From: Halovenus sp.
Lineage (GTDB): Archaea > Halobacteriota > Halobacteria > Halobacteriales > Haloarculaceae
DNA: 8,854 nt
Assembly (NCBI GenBank): GCA_003551945.1
Contig: PUNZ01000146.1
Coordinates: 1-8,854 of the forward strand
Direction of reading: 5' to 3'
Part shown: positions 5,635 through 8,854 of the stretch, in pieces
How the letters are laid out: each line of letters opens with the position of its first letter
Position numbering within the stretch: the first letter of the stretch is position 1
The notes under the pieces: generated by a model
Seen by the model: the letters and a program-made list of their open reading frames with translations, nothing else
The model's database searches: none
What the model was told of the DNA's origin: nothing
Position numbers and translations under genes: made by a program

Positions 5635-6219
5635 TCAGTCCCAGTACGCTGGTTCGTTGCCGTCTTTCCACTTTATCGAACAACCACGTGAGGGTTGGAA
5701 CTCGTCGGTAATCTCCTCGCCAGCAAGCAGGGTCTCGATGTGCTCGTTCATCTCTCTGGTGTCAGGCTCGCTATCGGGGTCCTGTGCATCGTCGAGTCGG
5801 CCGTGGTAGGCAAGAACGAACTCGCCACCGTCGTTTGCAAACAAAAATGGGTCGGGCGTACACATGGCCCCATACGCGGCCGCGACCTCCTGACTCTCGT
5901 CGCGGAGGTAGGCATCCCATGCAATGGTCCCCTCTGCCACGCGTTCCTGCATCGTCTCGAAGTCGTCGTCAGGATACTCCTCGGCGTCGTTCGGGTTGAT
6001 GCCTACGACAGCGATATCATCGTACTCCGCAGTCAGGCGGTTCATCTCGTCGAATTTCGCCTTCGCATAGGGACAGTGGTTACACGTAAAGACCAGAAGA
6101 AGTCCCTCGTACTCGTCGAAATCAGACAACGAGTAGGTCTCACCGTCGGTTCCCGGCAGTGTAAATGATGGGGCTGTATCTCCCTGTTCGAGGACGTCGT
6201 TGGAATCGAGCGCAACCAT
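5635..6219 (-). CDS. Thioredoxin-fold (AhpC/TSA-redoxin like) protein
   Basis: A 194-aa soluble redoxin. Residues 12-35 (GDTAPSFTLPGTDGETYSLSDF) are the usual peroxiredoxin/redoxin opening. The active site is Cys46-Asn-His-Cys49 followed by PYAK, which identifies the 'thioredoxin family' branch with a CxxCPY motif. MCTPDPFLF at 119-127 holds a third Cys, next to the position of the cis-Pro loop, and SRGCSIKWK carries Cys180 near the C-terminus. It probably reduces disulfides or peroxides in the cytosol. No signal peptide or membrane anchor is seen. The ATG at 6219 was taken; the promoter is not clear (a weak TAACAA element lies about 25-30 nt upstream). The upstream gene ends 68 nt away on the same strand, so read-through is possible. 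Confidence 0.87.
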   Translation of the reverse strand: MVALDSNDVLEQGDTAPSFTLPGTDGETYSLSDFDEYEGLLLVFTCNHCPYAKAKFDEMNRLTAEYDDIAVVGINPNDAEEYPDDDFETMQERVAEGTIAWDAYLRDESQEVAAAYGAMCTPDPFLFANDGGEFVLAYHGRLDDAQDPDSEPDTREMNEHIETLLAGEEITDEFQPSRGCSIKWKDGNEPAYWD

Positions 6220-6287
6220 ACACCCCGGTTCGTGCTCCCGGATTGTTAGTCCACCGGCTTCACAGGCAGCGAGAAACAGTCAGAAAC

Positions 6288-6908
6288 TCACTCAACGGCC
6301 TTCAACAAAGAGATAACCTCCTCACGAAGTGTCTCGCTGGGTGTCGAAAGGACGTCGTCTGCGTCTTCCAGTCCCGTCCGCTCGCTCACCGACACGGCAG
6401 GATAACCCGCCGTCAGAATCATCGCCTCTTTTCTGTCTGTCCAGATGGCGATGAGACAGTCAAGTGGGAGCGTCGCCTCCGTCCCTTCAAACGGGTCAAT
6501 AGCTCGAAACCGCTTGAGTCGAGCACGTTTGCCATTGTTGACCCGGAGGCGGGTGCTGTCCTGTCGGTCGATATCGGTCAACCCGTGGCTTTCGAGCCGG
6601 TCGATGAATTTGTCGGTTGCGGCGCTCCGGATTTGTGTGCCGACCATCGCCGCAGTCACGCCAACCGGCAGTTGTGGCCGAAAGCCGAGACGTGTCGCCG
6701 CAAAAAAGCGAATCCGGTGGCTAAGTTCGCCATCAGTTGCTGCCTCTAGAGCGCTCCGCATCCGCAGATCGTCGTATTCGAGCGTCGTTCCACGAACCTG
6801 CATCGCCGGCAGCTGAGCCATCGTCTCTACGGACTCCTCGACGAGTTCCCAGCCAGTCGCCGCGAGGTCGTCTTCGGGAACGACCGGTGGGGCAGGGTCA
6901 CCCGGCAC
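6288..6908 (-). CDS. Uncharacterised protein encoded directly after tfs
   Basis: A 206-aa soluble protein that I do not recognise. It has a Pro/Asp-rich start, then alternating beta-like and helical segments. Notable blocks are GWELVEESVETMAQLPAMQVRGTT (19-42), RFFAATRLGFRPQLPVGV (67-84), a basic patch around NGKRARLKRF (125-134), and LDCLIAIWTDRKEAMILTAGYP (148-169). There are no transmembrane segments, signal peptide or metal-binding motif. The likely start is GTG at 6908, 3 nt after the tfs stop, which implies translational coupling. The first in-frame ATG would drop 28 residues. The acidic composition is typical of the host, so the gene does not look foreign. Confidence 0.78.
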   Translation of the reverse strand: MPGDPAPPVVPEDDLAATGWELVEESVETMAQLPAMQVRGTTLEYDDLRMRSALEAATDGELSHRIRFFAATRLGFRPQLPVGVTAAMVGTQIRSAATDKFIDRLESHGLTDIDRQDSTRLRVNNGKRARLKRFRAIDPFEGTEATLPLDCLIAIWTDRKEAMILTAGYPAVSVSERTGLEDADDVLSTPSETLREEVISLLKAVE

Positions 6909-6911
6909 GGT

Positions 6912-7232
6912 TCAGTGGTCGTCCTCCCGCCATTTGTGGTCGCACTCGGTGCAGACGAAAAACCGGGTTTCGCTCTCGTCGGCCGCCCGAATCTGTTGCA
7001 TATACCAGTAGGCACGGTCGTTATCACAGGTTGGACACTGCGCTCGGGTTGTCGGGCGACCCTGGTCTTCGACATCGCTCACATCGACAATCTCCGTCTC
7101 TTCTTGCCCAGTCGTGGTCACCATTCCGGCCTCGTTGTCCTTATCACGACCTTTCTCATAGCCACAGCTCCCACAAACCCAGACACCGTCCTCAGTTTTC
7201 ATCATCGAGCCGCATTCGTCACAGAATTCCAT
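6912..7232 (-). CDS. tfs: Transcription factor S (TFIIS/RPB9-like transcript-cleavage factor)
   Basis: A 106-aa archaeal TFS, the usual family length. It rescues backtracked RNA polymerase by stimulating cleavage of the nascent RNA. The N-terminal zinc ribbon uses Cys4, Cys7, Cys20 and Cys23. The C-terminal ribbon uses Cys66, Cys69, Cys94 and Cys97. The loop QIRAADESETRFF (80-92) contains the Asp85-Glu86 pair that reaches the polymerase active site, so the protein should be cleavage-competent rather than an inactive paralogue. The acidic linker 40-60 is typical of haloarchaea. The ATG at 7232 lies about 25 nt from a CTTAACA element. The antiporter gene ends 56 nt upstream, and an unknown gene follows after 3 nt. 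Confidence 0.96.
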   Translation of the reverse strand: MEFCDECGSMMKTEDGVWVCGSCGYEKGRDKDNEAGMVTTTGQEETEIVDVSDVEDQGRPTTRAQCPTCDNDRAYWYMQQIRAADESETRFFVCTECDHKWREDDH

Positions 7233-7256
7233 ACCCTGGGATATACTGCGCCGGCG

Positions 7257-7263
7257 TGTTAAG
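7257..7263 (-). promoter_or_regulatory. Putative TATA-like element of tfs
   Basis: CTTAACA on the minus strand, about 25 nt upstream of the tfs ATG. It is a moderate match, but its spacing fits the leaderless pattern seen elsewhere in this window. GTATAT, closer to the ATG, is too near to act as TATA. Confidence 0.4.
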
Positions 7264-7288
7264 TGACGCGTTTCACAAGACAGGTAGA

Positions 7289-8854
7289 TTACCGATATTG
7301 GAAGAACCGCCGGTCATCCTCTCGCTTCTTGCTCGATGGATAGACGATGAGGAAGTTCCCTTCGGTGAGCGTCGAGACGCTCTTTGGAAGCGTCTGGAGT
7401 TCACTGCTCCACCCGAAATCATCGCGTCGAGCGCTCATCACCACGACGAGTTCATCATCTGAAACGCTCTCATTGAGCAGTTCGAGCAGGTCCTGCCAAT
7501 CAGCAACCGACTCAATCTCGCCTGGAACCTCCGGTTCGGTCATCTCATACAGGCGGTCGAGGTGCTCTGCATTGCTGTTTACAGCGAGACCGCGAACACG
7601 GGCACCGGTCTGTTCGCCGATGCGTTTGACGGTATGCAACGCCTCGAAAAAGCCATCGTTGTGGTCGATACCCGGCGGCAGGATGAGCGTAATCTGCTCA
7701 GTGGTATTGAGCGGAATGCGTAGCCGGGCAACGAGTGTGAGCTGTGGGGTACGGTTGAGCACCTGGTCGATAATATGGCCGTGGACGGTCTGCTTCCGAG
7801 AGTTTGCCCCATCCCAGCCGATGATGAGCATTGAAATTCGGTTTTCAACGAGTGACCGGGAAATGCCGGATGCAATATTATGATTGACTCGCGTGTGTGT
7901 TTCCAGTGGAACTTCGACGCTTGCAGTGTACTCTTGGCGTTCTTCCATCTCCGCTTCGAGTCGTGCGATTGCTTCCTCGGTATCGTGGTCTTCTCCGGGC
8001 GGAACGACCGAAACCGTATGAAGCGCCTGTCCAGAGCGCTCGTCTCTGAGAAACAGCGCAAGGTCAACGAGCGTCTGCCAGTGGTGAGAGTCGCGAGAGA
8101 ACGGGACGAGAATCCGCTGTGGGGCATCCGCTGGGTCGTAGGCTTCCTGCTCGCTTGCCTGTCGGAGGTGCTTTCCGGCCCGTTCGACGATGAGCGGGCT
8201 GACGATTCCAGTGACGAGAATCATCAGCACGGTTCCGTTGAGCATATGCTCATCAAAGCCGGGAGTGCCGACGTCTGCCCCGACAATGACGATTGCGAGT
8301 GCTGCTGCGGCCTGCCCAACGGAGAGTCCGAACATCCCGAGGACTTCGCTACGGCTAAAGCCATACAGTTGCCCAGCGATTGCCGCTGCAGCGAGTTTTG
8401 TGAGAACAACCATCACTAACAGTCCACCGGCGATGAGCAGCGTCTCGCTCCCTGCGAATATCGCGTACACATCGACAAGTGTCCCAACCCAGAGGAGGAA
8501 AAACGGGATGAACAGTGCATTCCCGACGAACTGAATCCGATTCATTAACGGGCCGGATTCCGGGATGAGGCGGTTTACGGCTAGCCCGACGATAAACGCG
8601 CCAATGATGTGTTTGACGCCGGCAAGTTCTGCAAGCATCGCCACGATGAACAGAATCATCATCACAAAGAGAAAGTCGTAATAGCTCTCTTCGGCTCTCC
8701 GGCGGAAAAACCAGCGGCTAATCCGCGGAACAACAACCCACGTACCGACGAAGAAAACGGAAAGTCCAAGAGCAAACTGCGTCCAGAAGACCGCTCCACT
8801 CGCGCCACCGTGAATTGCAACGGCGACAGCAAGCACCAACAGGGCAAGCGTATC
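7289..8854 (-). CDS. Kef/CPA2-type cation:proton antiporter with C-terminal Usp-like domains, N-terminus missing
   Basis: The visible 521 residues run in frame to the right edge, so the start codon lies outside the window. Apparent starts near 8839 (a TTG) are not real. Residues 1-225 hold about six or seven membrane helices. They begin DTLALLVLAV, which resembles the conserved DD-T region of CPA antiporters, and include the GVKHIIGAFIVGL block (residues 79-91). The family exchanges K+ or Na+ for H+. Residues 245-378 (RILVPFSRD...) look like a UspA fold, and 385-507 look like a second, diverged copy. They probably form the cytoplasmic regulatory region. Usp domains fused to CPA2 antiporters are common in haloarchaea. 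The ion preference cannot be judged. Confidence 0.9.
   Translation of the reverse strand, partial: DTLALLVLAVAVAIHGGASGAVFWTQFALGLSVFFVGTWVVVPRISRWFFRRRAEESYYDFLFVMMILFIVAMLAELAGVKHIIGAFIVGLAVNRLIPESGPLMNRIQFVGNALFIPFFLLWVGTLVDVYAIFAGSETLLIAGGLLVMVVLTKLAAAAIAGQLYGFSRSEVLGMFGLSVGQAAAALAIVIVGADVGTPGFDEHMLNGTVLMILVTGIVSPLIVERAGKHLRQASEQEAYDPADAPQRILVPFSRDSHHWQTLVDLALFLRDERSGQALHTVSVVPPGEDHDTEEAIARLEAEMEERQEYTASVEVPLETHTRVNHNIASGISRSLVENRISMLIIGWDGANSRKQTVHGHIIDQVLNRTPQLTLVARLRIPLNTTEQITLILPPGIDHNDGFFEALHTVKRIGEQTGARVRGLAVNSNAEHLDRLYEMTEPEVPGEIESVADWQDLLELLNESVSDDELVVVMSARRDDFGWSSELQTLPKSVSTLTEGNFLIVYPSSKKREDDRRFFQYR

Noticed and set aside
7347..8419. Plus-strand open frames across the antiporter
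   Set aside because: They are antisense shadows with Ser/Arg- or Cys-rich products and no recognisable domains.
1..8854. CRISPR arrays, insertion sequences, tRNA or rRNA genes
   Set aside because: I saw no regularly spaced repeats, transposase motifs, terminal inverted repeats or cloverleaf-like sequences on reading both strands.

Overview
The window looks like chromosomal DNA from a halophilic archaeon (class Halobacteria). The predicted proteins are strongly acidic and rich in Asp and Glu. Several genes have a TATA-like element about 25 nt upstream of the start codon, the spacing expected for leaderless archaeal transcripts. One gene encodes archaeal transcription factor S, and several others resemble conserved haloarchaeal families. 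Base composition by eye is lower than in many haloarchaea, so I do not name a genus. There are no tRNA or rRNA genes, CRISPR arrays or insertion sequences.

Layout from left to right. (1) 1-1091, minus strand: a TetR-type repressor gene lies upstream of the start of a MATE efflux gene that runs off the left edge. An 18-bp palindrome abuts the repressor start codon. (2) 1131-2704: a HEAT-repeat protein (minus) is divergent from a ~53-aa Cys-rich small protein (plus). (3) 2749-4653: a class I glutamine amidotransferase (minus) is divergent from a TatD/COG1099-like metallohydrolase (plus). The hydrolase converges with a 59-aa, two-helix membrane protein (minus). (4) 4733-5558, minus strand: a toxin-antitoxin-like operon. 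A TumE/DUF6516-type gene is broken by a single-base frameshift and is followed by an intact HVO_A0114-type winged-helix gene. Its promoter carries two copies of the dyad TGTTGG-N8-CCAACA, one on each side of the TATA element. (5) 5635-8854, all minus strand: a redoxin-fold thiol protein, an unrecognised conserved-looking protein, transcription factor S (tfs), and the C-terminal two thirds or so of a Kef/CPA2-type cation:proton antiporter with cytoplasmic Usp-like domains. The antiporter runs off the right edge.

How the genes may work together. The TetR-MATE pair reads as a self-repressed drug-efflux operon. The TumE-like/HTH pair reads as a toxin-antitoxin module whose toxin has decayed, or is read only by frameshifting, while its control region is intact. 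tfs and the unknown gene after it are 3 nt apart and are probably co-transcribed. The rest is housekeeping or poorly characterised haloarchaeal core sequence. The most notable region is 5182-5558: the frameshifted toxin gene and its double operator.
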